DNA of 41,613 nucleotides from Candidatus Staskawiczbacteria bacterium (GCA_903928565.1 CAIYRH010000010.1:1-41613); one strand, 5' to 3'. Shown: positions 27,994-37,490, counted from the first letter of the stretch. Program-made: numbers and translations. The notes: generated by a model not told the origin, from the sequence alone.

Positions 27994-29973
27994 ATGTCAA
28001 AAGATATCACCTATATTGCTAAGACGAATTTTCGCGGAGCCGAAAAGGTTTTTGGAATTAGAAGAGTAGATAGGCGGCAACACATGTATGTTATTGGAAA
28101 AACTGGTGTGGGTAAAACAGCTTTTTTAAAAAACATGGCCCTGCAAGATATTGAAAATGGGCAAGGGCTTGCCATTATTGACCCGCACGGAGAATTTGTT
28201 GAAGAAGTTTTAGATAATATTCCGCCGCACCGCATTAATGATGTGGTTTATTTCAATCCTGCAGACATGGAGTTTCCCATTAGTTTTAACATTATGGAAG
28301 TGGCAGACCCAAGGTATAAACACTTAATTGCTTCTGGTTTAATTGGTATTTTTACTAAAATTTGGGCTAACGTGTGGTCCGCTAGAATGGAATATATTTT
28401 GGCAAACTGCATTTTGGCCTTGTTGGATACGCCCGGCACAACGCTTTTGGGAATTCCAAGAATGTTGGTAGACAGGGATTACCGGCAGAAAATTATTAAT
28501 AATTTGAAAGACCCGGTTGTAAAATCTTTTTGGGTAAACGAATACGAAGAATGGGAATCGCGTTATAGAAATGAAGCTATTGCCCCTGTGCAAAATAAAG
28601 TTGGGCAATTTTTAAATGTTTCTTTTGTGAGAAACATTGTAGGACAAGCAAAAAACACCATTGATGTTGATGAAATAATGAACAACCAAAAAATTCTTTT
28701 GGTTAACGTTTCTAAGGGAAGAATTGGTGAAGATAACTCGGCTATTTTGGGAGCTATGTTAATTACTAAAATTCAGTTGGCGGCCATGGAGCGCGTTAGA
28801 ATTCCTGAAGACGAAAGAAAAGATTTTTATTTGTACGTTGACGAATTCCAAAACTTTGCCACCGATTCTTTTGTAAACATTTTGTCTGAAGCCCGAAAAT
28901 ACCGTTTAGATTTAACAATTGCTCACCAGTATATTGGCCAATTGGTTACAGACACCAGCACCGCTGTTAGAGACGCTGTTTTTGGCAACGTGGGTACAAT
29001 GATTACTTTTCGTGTTGGTGCTGCCGATGCAGAATTTTTGGAACAAGAGTATATGCCCGAATTTTTACAAAACGATTTAATTCGTTTGCCAAACTACAAC
29101 ATCTACATAAAACTTATGATAGATGGCATAACTTCTAGGCCATTTTCTGCAAAAACTATTGCCCCAGCAACTGTTCCAGAAGACGACAAAAAACGTGAAG
29201 AAATTATTAGAATTTCTAGGTCAAAGTATGCTCACACAGTTGATTCGGTTGAAGATGAAATTACGCGCTGGGCTGCAAACATGGATGTTCCTAATACAAA
29301 TGCACCAAGTTCTTCTGCAGATTTATCTAATCCGCAAAGCGGTTCTAAAATTGCATTTTCAAATAAGCCAAGCGCTCCAAGGCCTTCAGATTCAACAAAA
29401 TTATACGACGTAAAATGTTCAAATTGCGGAAAAGATACAAAAGTTATTTTTCCTCCAGAACCAGGAAGGGCAGTTTATTGTAAAAATTGTTTAAAAAAAT
29501 TAAAAGAGCAACAAGGAGGTGCCCCAAGAACGGGAGGCTCCGAACAGCCAAGGCCTCAGGTAAATAGAGAAGCGGTTGGTGCTCCCGCGCGCGCCAGTCA
29601 GGCAACAAAACAGTCAGCGGGGAATGCCGCATTGGCAAGCATGGGCATTGAATTTACTCCATCAAATGATGGAGTATCCGGTCGCATGACCGGACGCCCT
29701 AAACCAACTCCACAACCTAAACCACAGTCACCAGTGGAGCCTAAATTGCCTCCAAAAGTGACTACCTTTTCACTAGATGAAGCAATGAAAGCAGGTGAAG
29801 TGGTGCCATTTGGTGGCAGAAGAGATAAAGCAGCACAAAAGACGCCAAGAAAAGAAGTTAACTTAGACGATTTAAAGAAGACTTTAGAGCAGGCACTTGA
29901 AAAATCAGATGATGAGTTGGCGCAGAGAATTGAACAGGAAAAATTTGAAGACAAAGTGTCAGAAGAAAAGTAA
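27994..29973 (+). CDS. HerA/TraD/VirD4-like ATPase (type IV secretion coupling-type) with C-terminal zinc ribbon
   Basis: Walker A VIGKTGVGKTAF, IIDPHGEF, Walker B FYLYVDEFQNFATDSFVNILSEARKYRLDLTIAHQY; C-term YDVKCSNCGKDTKVIFPPEPGRAVYCKNC. Confidence 0.88.
   Translation: MSKDITYIAKTNFRGAEKVFGIRRVDRRQHMYVIGKTGVGKTAFLKNMALQDIENGQGLAIIDPHGEFVEEVLDNIPPHRINDVVYFNPADMEFPISFNIMEVADPRYKHLIASGLIGIFTKIWANVWSARMEYILANCILALLDTPGTTLLGIPRMLVDRDYRQKIINNLKDPVVKSFWVNEYEEWESRYRNEAIAPVQNKVGQFLNVSFVRNIVGQAKNTIDVDEIMNNQKILLVNVSKGRIGEDNSAILGAMLITKIQLAAMERVRIPEDERKDFYLYVDEFQNFATDSFVNILSEARKYRLDLTIAHQYIGQLVTDTSTAVRDAVFGNVGTMITFRVGAADAEFLEQEYMPEFLQNDLIRLPNYNIYIKLMIDGITSRPFSAKTIAPATVPEDDKKREEIIRISRSKYAHTVDSVEDEITRWAANMDVPNTNAPSSSADLSNPQSGSKIAFSNKPSAPRPSDSTKLYDVKCSNCGKDTKVIFPPEPGRAVYCKNCLKKLKEQQGGAPRTGGSEQPRPQVNREAVGAPARASQATKQSAGNAALASMGIEFTPSNDGVSGRMTGRPKPTPQPKPQSPVEPKLPPKVTTFSLDEAMKAGEVVPFGGRRDKAAQKTPRKEVNLDDLKKTLEQALEKSDDELAQRIEQEKFEDKVSEEK
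29655..29694. repeat. Two abutting perfect hairpins inside the ATPase gene
   Basis: tactccatc-aaat-gatggagta then tccggtc-gcat-gaccgga. Confidence 0.8.
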
Positions 29974-29982
29974 ATTAAAAAA

Positions 29983-30014
29983 GAAAAACCACCTTTTAAT
30001 TCGGGTGGTTTTTT
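29983..30014 (+). terminator. Intrinsic terminator between ATPase and Cys-rich array
   Basis: aaaaaccacc-ttttaattcg-ggtggtttttt. Confidence 0.8.
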
Positions 30015-30034
30015 GATAATATAAATTAAGTTTT

Positions 30035-31762
30035 ATGGAACAAGCTTCGCATCAATGCCAACACTGTAAACACGACTTTATTATAGAGCCCGAGGATTTT
30101 GAGTTTTATGAAAAAATAAAGGTGCCGGCGCCAACTTTTTGCCCAGATTGCCGGTTACAAAGAAAACTGGTTTTTCGCAACGAGAGGACTTTATATAAGC
30201 ACAAATGTGAAAAATGCGGAAAAGATCTAATTTCAATGTACCACAAAGATGGCCCAATGACTGTGTATTGCAGGGATTGTTGGTATTCTGATTCGTGGAA
30301 CCCTATGAGTTATGGCCAAGATGTAAATTTTTCGGAAAACTTTTTTACTCAGTTTCAAAAGTTATTTTATTCGGTGCCAGTTGCAAATTTGTGGCAGCCA
30401 CAATCGGAAAATTCAGAGTACACGAATTTTTCTACAAAAAATAAAAATTGTTACCTAGCGTTTGGCGGAAAAGAAAGCGAGAATATGCGATATTCAAATA
30501 ATTCTTCATTTACAAAAGATTCCCAAGATCTTTTTAACTGTATGCAACTAGAGCTTTCTTATGAAAATGTGCAATGCCAAAATTCGCAGAGGTTATTTTA
30601 TAGTAAACATTGCGATAATTGCTCTAATTCATATTTTTTGTACAGATGCAGGAATTGCATAGACTGCTTTGGTTGTACTAATTTAAGAAACAAACAACAT
30701 TGTTGGTTTAATGAGCAACTTAATAAAGAGGAGTATGATAAAAGACTAAAGGAATTTGATTTGGGAAGTTTCAAAAATGTTAACCGTGGCCGGGAAGAAT
30801 TTTATAAAGTTTATAACACGGCAATACATAAATATGCTCAATTTATAAATACTAACAATTGCACCGGAGACAACATCAGGAACGCGAGAGACTGCAGAGT
30901 GTGTTTTGACATAACTGGCACAGATTCTGAAAATTCAAAATATATAATATATGCTGTGCAAGGAGTTAAAGATTCATATGACAGCTATGGAATGCCAAAA
31001 GTTGAAAGAATTTATGAAGCGCTTGCCTCGGGTTTTGACATGATGGAAAACCAAGATTATGCATTTACAATTTTTGCGCGGGGCAGTAAAAATATTCAGT
31101 ATTCTATAAATTGTTCCGTGTCTCAAAATTTGTTTGGTTGTGTTGGGCTAGATAAAAAAGAATATTGTATTTTTAATAAGCAATATACAAAAGAAGAATA
31201 TGAAAAACTTATACCAAAAATTATAGAACATATGAATAGTAAGCCGTATGTAGATAAAAAAGGCAGAGTTTATAAATATGGTGAATTTTTTCCTGCTGAA
31301 CTCTCAACTTTTGCGTATAATGAGACCATTGCTCAAGAATATTTTCCTTTAACAAAAGAGCAGGCAGAAGAGTGGGGCTACAAATGGCGAGATGACGATG
31401 GAAAAAATTATAAAATTGATTTAATGGCACAGGATTTGCCAGATCATATAAAAGATGCAGATGATTCTATTGCGGGCAAAGTCATAGAGTGCGCACATAA
31501 AGGTGAATGCAAAGAGCAATGCACTCAGGCATTTAAAATTATCAAAGAAGAATTGCAGTTTTATAAAAAACTTAATTTGCCGTTGCCAAGGCTTTGCCCA
31601 AACTGTAGGCATTATGAAAGGCTAAGACAAAGAAACCCATTTAAGCTTTGGCATAGAAAATGCATGAACTCCGGATGCCAAAATGAATTTGAAACTAGTT
31701 ACGCCCCGGAAAGGCCAGAAATAATTTATTGCGAAACTTGCTACAATAACGAAGTAGCATAA
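30035..31762 (+). CDS. Cys-rich multi-zinc-ribbon protein, array member 1 (subtype A)
   Basis: CQHCKHDFIIEPEDFEFYEKIKVPAPTFCPDCR...CEKCGKDLISMYHKDGPMTVYCRDC...CMNSGCQNEFETSYAPERPEIIYCETCYNNEVA. Confidence 0.85.
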   Translation: MEQASHQCQHCKHDFIIEPEDFEFYEKIKVPAPTFCPDCRLQRKLVFRNERTLYKHKCEKCGKDLISMYHKDGPMTVYCRDCWYSDSWNPMSYGQDVNFSENFFTQFQKLFYSVPVANLWQPQSENSEYTNFSTKNKNCYLAFGGKESENMRYSNNSSFTKDSQDLFNCMQLELSYENVQCQNSQRLFYSKHCDNCSNSYFLYRCRNCIDCFGCTNLRNKQHCWFNEQLNKEEYDKRLKEFDLGSFKNVNRGREEFYKVYNTAIHKYAQFINTNNCTGDNIRNARDCRVCFDITGTDSENSKYIIYAVQGVKDSYDSYGMPKVERIYEALASGFDMMENQDYAFTIFARGSKNIQYSINCSVSQNLFGCVGLDKKEYCIFNKQYTKEEYEKLIPKIIEHMNSKPYVDKKGRVYKYGEFFPAELSTFAYNETIAQEYFPLTKEQAEEWGYKWRDDDGKNYKIDLMAQDLPDHIKDADDSIAGKVIECAHKGECKEQCTQAFKIIKEELQFYKKLNLPLPRLCPNCRHYERLRQRNPFKLWHRKCMNSGCQNEFETSYAPERPEIIYCETCYNNEVA

Positions 31763-31769
31763 AAAAATT

Positions 31770-33431
31770 ATGGAACAAGAAAATAAAAAATGTTCAAAGT
31801 GTGAAAATGATTTTGCTGTTGAGGCAGACGATTTGGCGTTTTATGAAAAATTAGATTTGCCGTTGCCAAAAATGTGTCCCATTTGTCGCTGGAAACATCT
31901 TTTGGCTTTTTGGGTGTTTGGGAGGTTTAGAATTACAAAATCTGCGTTAAGTGGCAAAACAATAATAACCGTTATTCCCGAATCGGCAGCCTTTCCCATT
32001 TACGACCGAACCGAATTTGTTTCCGATGCCTGGGACCCTTTAATGTATGGCAGAGATTATAATCCTCAGCGCCCCTTTATTGAGCAATTAGTAGAATTAC
32101 AATCGGTAGTGCCGCATCCACATCAAGTTGGTGTCAAAAATACAAACTGCGATTGGACTGACGATACTTTTGAATCTAAAGACGCCTATCTTACGCGTTC
32201 TGCCATTCGTCTAGAATTTGTTAGTTATGGATACCGCGTAATTGATTGTAAAAATAGTATAGACATAACTTATTCTTTTAATCTAGAGCGTTGCTACGAC
32301 TGTTTATTTTGTTTTAAAAGTTACAATTTAAAGTATTCTTTTAATTGCCGTGATTGTATGGACAGCTATTTATTGTATGATTGCAGAAATTGCCAAGACT
32401 GTTTTATGTCTTGGAATTTAAGAAATCAAAAATATTGTATTTTAAACCAACAATATTCTAAAGAAGATTATTTTAGAAAAATTGAAGAATATAATCTTGC
32501 ATCGCGTGCTTCAGTTGAGGCGCTAAAGAAAGAATTTTGGCAACACATTCAGCAAGACGCCGTTCACCGCCAAAATTATAATGTTCAGGCGGTGCAATCG
32601 TCGGGAAATTATTTAACTAACGATAAAAATTGTTTTCAAAACTATTTCTTGGAAGAATCTGAAAATTGTAGGTATTGTTTTAGGGGTTACCAAAGCAAAG
32701 AAACAATTGATTCGGTGGGGGCGTTTCAAGATGAGAAATGCGCGCTTTGTGCACAAGACCAATTGGCTTACAATAATTTGTGTAATTTTTACACCACCAG
32801 TTGCCGTTATAGCGCCTATTTAGATGTTTGCGAGGAAACCGAAAATTGTTTTGGTTGTGTAGGTTTGCGCAAAAAGAAATATTGCATTTTAAACAAGCAA
32901 TATACAAAAGAAGAATATGAAAGCCTAGTTGAGAAAATTAAAAGTGATATGAAAAATAGGGGAGAATGGGGAAAGCCTTGGCCACTTTCGGCCGCCTATT
33001 GTGGTTATAACCTTTCACTAGCTCACACGCAGTTTCCAATGTCAGAAACCGAAGCTCTTAAGTTTGGGGCTAAATGGGATAAAACAAGTGAGCTACAATA
33101 TGACAATATAATTAGTGGCAATAGTTTGCCCGATACTATTGACCAAGTTAGCGATGAAATTACAAAACAGCGTATTCTGTGTCCAGAAACAAAATTAAGC
33201 TATAATATTACAAAAGACGAACTTCAGTTTTATAGAGAACACAAAATTCCGCTTCCACAAAGGCACTTCGACTGGCGCACGCTAGAGCGTTTTAAACCAT
33301 TTAGTTTAATGGTTATTCCACAAAAAGGAAGCTGTCATTTTTGTAAAAAAGAAATTGAACATTACTATAGCCCCGAACTTGCCTTCCAAAAAATTGCATG
33401 CCTAGAATGCTACCAGCGCGAAGTAGCATAA
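31770..33431 (+). CDS. Cys-rich multi-zinc-ribbon protein, array member 2 (subtype B)
   Basis: CSKCENDFAVEADDLAFYEKLDLPLPKMCPICR; second ribbon replaced by KSALSGKTIITVIPESAAFPIYDRTEF; EESENCRY. Confidence 0.85.
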   Translation: MEQENKKCSKCENDFAVEADDLAFYEKLDLPLPKMCPICRWKHLLAFWVFGRFRITKSALSGKTIITVIPESAAFPIYDRTEFVSDAWDPLMYGRDYNPQRPFIEQLVELQSVVPHPHQVGVKNTNCDWTDDTFESKDAYLTRSAIRLEFVSYGYRVIDCKNSIDITYSFNLERCYDCLFCFKSYNLKYSFNCRDCMDSYLLYDCRNCQDCFMSWNLRNQKYCILNQQYSKEDYFRKIEEYNLASRASVEALKKEFWQHIQQDAVHRQNYNVQAVQSSGNYLTNDKNCFQNYFLEESENCRYCFRGYQSKETIDSVGAFQDEKCALCAQDQLAYNNLCNFYTTSCRYSAYLDVCEETENCFGCVGLRKKKYCILNKQYTKEEYESLVEKIKSDMKNRGEWGKPWPLSAAYCGYNLSLAHTQFPMSETEALKFGAKWDKTSELQYDNIISGNSLPDTIDQVSDEITKQRILCPETKLSYNITKDELQFYREHKIPLPQRHFDWRTLERFKPFSLMVIPQKGSCHFCKKEIEHYYSPELAFQKIACLECYQREVA

Positions 33432-33438
33432 AATTATT

Positions 33439-33460
33439 CAGGTTGCCCTAGGGCAACCTG
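33439..33460. repeat. Perfect 22-bp palindrome between array members 2 and 3
   Basis: caggttgccctagggcaacctg, followed by direct repeat gacagtaca-cgt-gacagtaca. Confidence 0.85.
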
Positions 33461-33486
33461 ACAGTACACGTGACAGTACAAATAAC

Positions 33487-35193
33487 ATGGAATATTTAAG
33501 TGAAACAAAACAATGTCAGAATTGCAAACAAGACTTTATTATTGAGCCCGATGATTTTGCGTTTTACGAAAAAATTAAAGTGCCTGCACCAACATTTTGC
33601 CCAGAGTGCAGGCTACAAAGGCGCCTTGCATTTAGAAATGAACGGTCACTTTATAAGCGCCCATGCGATATGTGCGGCGCCGATATAATTTGTATGTTTT
33701 CGCCAGTTTCACCTAACGCAAAGCGGCCTTTTACAGTCTACTGCCACAACTGTTTTTACTCTGACAAATGGGACCCAATGGATTATGGCAAAAAATATGA
33801 TTCAAATAAATCGTTTTTTGAGCAATGGCGAGAAATTCAAGAAGCAATTCCTCACCTTGGTTTATTTCAACAAAATTCTGTAAATAGTCCATGGATAAAT
33901 TATGAGCTTGATGATAAAAATTGTTATTTGAATTTTGGCGGACATTTTAATGAAGACTCAGCTTACAGTCAGTATCTTTTAAAAAGCAAAGATTGCATAG
34001 ATAACTTTTGGTTAATGAACAGTCAATTTGGCTACGAGTCAACACTCTCAGAAAATTGTTATAAAATTTTCTTTTCTATTTTTTGCTTCGATTGCCAAGA
34101 CACTTATTTTTCATTTGATTGTAAGGGTTGTTATAACATTTATGGCTGTACCGGGTTGCGTCATAAACAGAATTACATTTTTAACAAGCCAGTTTCAAAA
34201 GAAGATTTTCAAAAATTTATTGAAGAGAAAAGGCTGGGCACATACACAAATTTTTTAATGCTAAAAAAACAAGCAGAAGATTTTTGGAAGTCTCAACCTC
34301 AGCGCGCAAATTATATAGATAAATCAGTTAGCTCTAGTGGTAATATTATTAAAGATTGTAAAAACTGTAATGCTTGCTGGAACGCCGAGAAAACAGAAGA
34401 TTCTAAATTTATTCTTTATGGGCTAAATATTAAAGACTCGCACGATACAACCTCTGTTTGGGGCGGCGAAAAATGCTATGACTTTATTGCGGGGTCTGAA
34501 CAATTATCTAATGTTCGTTTTTCAACTAGCATTATTAAGTCTTCAACAAACATTGAATATTCGCATTACTTAACAAATTGTCATAATTGTTTTGGGTGTA
34601 TTAATTTAACTAGCAAAAGCCTTTGCATACTTAATACTCAATACACCAAAGATGAATTTGAAGTGTTAAGAAAAAAAATTATAGAAGAAATGTGTGCTAA
34701 GCCATATACAGATTCTAAAAATAGGGAATATCCCTATGGGGAATTTTTCCCCTATGAGCATTCGCCCTTTGGCTATAATGAAACTGTGGCTAACCAATAT
34801 TTTCCGTTAGAAAAAAAAGAGGCCGAAGAGCTGGGGTTTAATTGGAATAATTATGAGTCTGAGACTAAACACGAATTTTCCGATTATCAAATTCTAAATG
34901 ACATAAAAGATGCCGGGGATGATGTTTTAGAAAAAGTTTTAAAGTGTGAAATATCGGGGAAAGCATTTAGAATTATTCCAATGGAGCTTCAATTTTATAA
35001 AAAGTTTGATTTGCCCTTGCCACGCGTTTCGCCTTTTGAACGCCATGCCAAACGGCTGTCTTTTATTAAAGATCATCTGAAACTTTATAATCGTCAATGT
35101 TTTGGTTGCAAAAAGCCAACTGAAACAGTTTACACAGAATTAGAATTTCCTATGATATATTGCGAGCAATGTTATCTTAAAGAAACTTATTAA
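33487..35193 (+). CDS. Cys-rich multi-zinc-ribbon protein, array member 3 (subtype A)
   Basis: CQNCKQDFIIEPDDFAFYEKIKVPAPTFCPECR...CDMCGADIICMFSPVSPNAKRPFTVYCHNC...TEDSKF...CFGCKKPTETVYTELEFPMIYCEQCY. Confidence 0.85.
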   Translation: MEYLSETKQCQNCKQDFIIEPDDFAFYEKIKVPAPTFCPECRLQRRLAFRNERSLYKRPCDMCGADIICMFSPVSPNAKRPFTVYCHNCFYSDKWDPMDYGKKYDSNKSFFEQWREIQEAIPHLGLFQQNSVNSPWINYELDDKNCYLNFGGHFNEDSAYSQYLLKSKDCIDNFWLMNSQFGYESTLSENCYKIFFSIFCFDCQDTYFSFDCKGCYNIYGCTGLRHKQNYIFNKPVSKEDFQKFIEEKRLGTYTNFLMLKKQAEDFWKSQPQRANYIDKSVSSSGNIIKDCKNCNACWNAEKTEDSKFILYGLNIKDSHDTTSVWGGEKCYDFIAGSEQLSNVRFSTSIIKSSTNIEYSHYLTNCHNCFGCINLTSKSLCILNTQYTKDEFEVLRKKIIEEMCAKPYTDSKNREYPYGEFFPYEHSPFGYNETVANQYFPLEKKEAEELGFNWNNYESETKHEFSDYQILNDIKDAGDDVLEKVLKCEISGKAFRIIPMELQFYKKFDLPLPRVSPFERHAKRLSFIKDHLKLYNRQCFGCKKPTETVYTELEFPMIYCEQCYLKETY

Positions 35194-35198
35194 AAATT

Positions 35199-36890
35199 AT
35201 GGACAAACAAATTAAGCAATGCCAAAATTGTAAGAAAGACTTTATTATTGAGCCCGATGATTTTGCATTCTATGAAAAAATGAAGGTGCCCGCACCAACA
35301 TGGTGCCCCGAATGCAGAATGAGGCGAAGATTTGTATGGAGAAACGAGCGCAAGCTTTTCCGAGCAAAAAGTGCGCTAAGTGGAAAGAATATTTTTACTC
35401 TTTTCTCTCCGGAAGTAGGGTATGTTATTTATGGAAATGATGAGTGGCATGGTGGTTATGACCCGCTAGTTTATGGGCAAGAAGTTGATTTTACTCGCCC
35501 GTTTTTAACTCAACTTTTTGAATTAAATCAAAAAACTCCAAAGCCGGCAGGAAGTGCAAGCAGAATGATTAACAGTGAATATTCCGATAATGCTTCAGAT
35601 CTTAAAAATTGCTATTTGCTTTTTAACTCAAACTTTACTGAAGATTCGGGGTATGGCAATGGAGTTGATAGATGCAGGCTTTGTTATGATAACTCTCATA
35701 TTCAAGGGTGTGAAAGATGTTACCATTCATTTTGGCTAACTAATTGCTACCAAACGCATTTTTCTTCACGCTGTGAAGACTGCACAAATGTTTGGTTTTC
35801 AAAAGATTGCCGAGGTTGCAACAATTGTATTGGTTGCGTTAATTTACGTACTAAAAATTATTGTATTTTTAATGTGCAATATACTAAAGAAGAATATCAG
35901 ACTAAATTAAAAGAATTTAATTTTTCTTCTTGGAAAAATATTATTTCAATGAATGCGCAGGCTAAAGAATTTTGGCTTAAGTTTCCAAATAAGTTTATGC
36001 AAGGAATAAAGAATCAAAACGTAAATGGAGAATTTATCACGCATTCTAAAAATGTTTTAGATAGTTATCTTATACGTGAAAGCGAAAATTTACGATATGT
36101 GCAATATTCTCAAGTTCCCAGCTCGAAAGATTGCTACGATTTATCTTTGGGTGGCTGTAACGCCGAACAAATTTATGAATGTTCTATTTGTGGTTGGGGC
36201 GCCTCTAATATTAAGTTTTCTTGGGAATGCTGGGATAACAATTTTAATATGGAATATTGCATGTATTGCAACGATTCTTCTAATCTTTTTGGGTGTTCAG
36301 CAGTGCAGAAAAAACAATATTGTATTTTAAATAAACAATATACAAAAGAAGAATACAACGAAATGGTTTTGAAAATAAAAAAGCATATGAACGACATGCC
36401 TTACATAGATAGAATGGGCAGAATTTATAAATATGGCGAATTTTTTCCGGCCGAAGCCTCGCCATTTGCTTACAATCATACAATTTCGCCAGACCATTTC
36501 CCCTTAACAAAAGAAGAAGCAATTGCTCAAGGTTTTAAGTGGGAAGATGCAAATCCTACAGAATATCAAACTACTAAAGATGCTAAAGAGCTTTTAGATA
36601 ATATTGAAGAAATTGGGGCGGAAATTTTAAAAGAAATTATTAAATGTGAAAAATGTAACCGAGCCTATCGAGTGATAGAACCAGAACTGCTATTTTTAAA
36701 ACAGTTAGGAATTCCTATTCCGCGCTGGTGCGTAGATTGCAGGCATGCAGACCGTATAAGTCAAAGAAATCGCGCCGTGTTTTATAATAGAAAATGTGAC
36801 AAATGTGGAAAGGAAATTAAAACATCTTATGCCCCAAACAGGCCAGAAATTGTTTACTGTGAACAATGCTACAACAATGAGGTTGCATAG
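35199..36890 (+). CDS. Cys-rich multi-zinc-ribbon protein, array member 4 (subtype B)
   Basis: CQNCKKDFIIEPDDFAFYEKMKVPAPTWCPECR; KSALSGKNIFTLFSPEVGYVIYGNDEW; RESENLRY; CDKCGKEIKTSYAPNRPEIVYCEQCYNNEVA. Confidence 0.85.
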   Translation: MDKQIKQCQNCKKDFIIEPDDFAFYEKMKVPAPTWCPECRMRRRFVWRNERKLFRAKSALSGKNIFTLFSPEVGYVIYGNDEWHGGYDPLVYGQEVDFTRPFLTQLFELNQKTPKPAGSASRMINSEYSDNASDLKNCYLLFNSNFTEDSGYGNGVDRCRLCYDNSHIQGCERCYHSFWLTNCYQTHFSSRCEDCTNVWFSKDCRGCNNCIGCVNLRTKNYCIFNVQYTKEEYQTKLKEFNFSSWKNIISMNAQAKEFWLKFPNKFMQGIKNQNVNGEFITHSKNVLDSYLIRESENLRYVQYSQVPSSKDCYDLSLGGCNAEQIYECSICGWGASNIKFSWECWDNNFNMEYCMYCNDSSNLFGCSAVQKKQYCILNKQYTKEEYNEMVLKIKKHMNDMPYIDRMGRIYKYGEFFPAEASPFAYNHTISPDHFPLTKEEAIAQGFKWEDANPTEYQTTKDAKELLDNIEEIGAEILKEIIKCEKCNRAYRVIEPELLFLKQLGIPIPRWCVDCRHADRISQRNRAVFYNRKCDKCGKEIKTSYAPNRPEIVYCEQCYNNEVA

Positions 36891-36917
36891 TGGTATAATA
36901 AAAGAAGGGGTAATCGT

Positions 36918-36959
36918 GTCCCGACCTGAAGTCGAGGATCCTCGCCCGTGGCGGGATAA
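36918..36959. repeat. Nested GC-rich palindromes, intergenic
   Basis: tcccgacctgaagtcgaggatcctcgcccgtggcggga containing the perfect palindrome cgaggatcctcg. Confidence 0.65.
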
Positions 36960-37033
36960 CATGCAACTCGTAACCTGTACCGCGCAACGTACATCAGGCT
37001 TCACGATACAAGCTATAAGTTACAAGAAAATCC

Positions 37034-37339
37034 ATGATCTTTATTTACGTGCCATGTCAAAACCTTGATACGGCAAAAATAATTGCTAAAATTTTGGTAG
37101 AAAAAAAATTAGCGGGAAAGGTGGATATTATGCCCACAAATTCATTTTCTCGTGATAAAGATGGCGTTGCCGAAGTAGAGGGCGCTACTATGATTATCAT
37201 GACCATAGACAAGCATGTCCAAGATATAGAGGATATTGTTAGGGAATATTACCAAGATGGCGTGCCCTGCATGGCTACAATAACATTGTATCGCTTAAAT
37301 AGGGATTTTAAAGATTGGCTTATTGATGTTACCAGTTAA
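37034..37339 (+). CDS. CutA1-like divalent cation tolerance protein
   Basis: 101 aa: IFIYVPCQNLDTAKIIAKILVEKKLAGKVDIMPTNSFSR...DGVPCMATITLYRLNRDFKDWL. Confidence 0.75.
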   Translation: MIFIYVPCQNLDTAKIIAKILVEKKLAGKVDIMPTNSFSRDKDGVAEVEGATMIIMTIDKHVQDIEDIVREYYQDGVPCMATITLYRLNRDFKDWLIDVTS

Positions 37340-37384
37340 TGCCAAAGTGTTGATAAAACCGCGCCAAAAAGCTATTATGAAATA

Positions 37385-37490
37385 ATAAAATCCGAAGCAC
37401 GAAATCCGAAATCCGAAACAAATTCAAATTTTTAGAATTCGAATGTCCAAAACACGTTTCGAATTTAGATATTCGAATTTCGAGTTTCTT
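37385..37490. repeat. Degenerate AT-rich dispersed-type repeat (ATCCGAA/TTCGAAT units)
   Basis: atccgaagcacgaaatccgaaatccgaaacaaattcaaatttttagaattcgaatgtcc...gtttcgaatttagatattcgaatttcgag. Confidence 0.6.

Noticed and set aside
27699-28010. Antisense ORF containing LPAGRQ
   Set aside because: Product of reading through the cctgcctgccggcaggcagg palindrome; not a gene.
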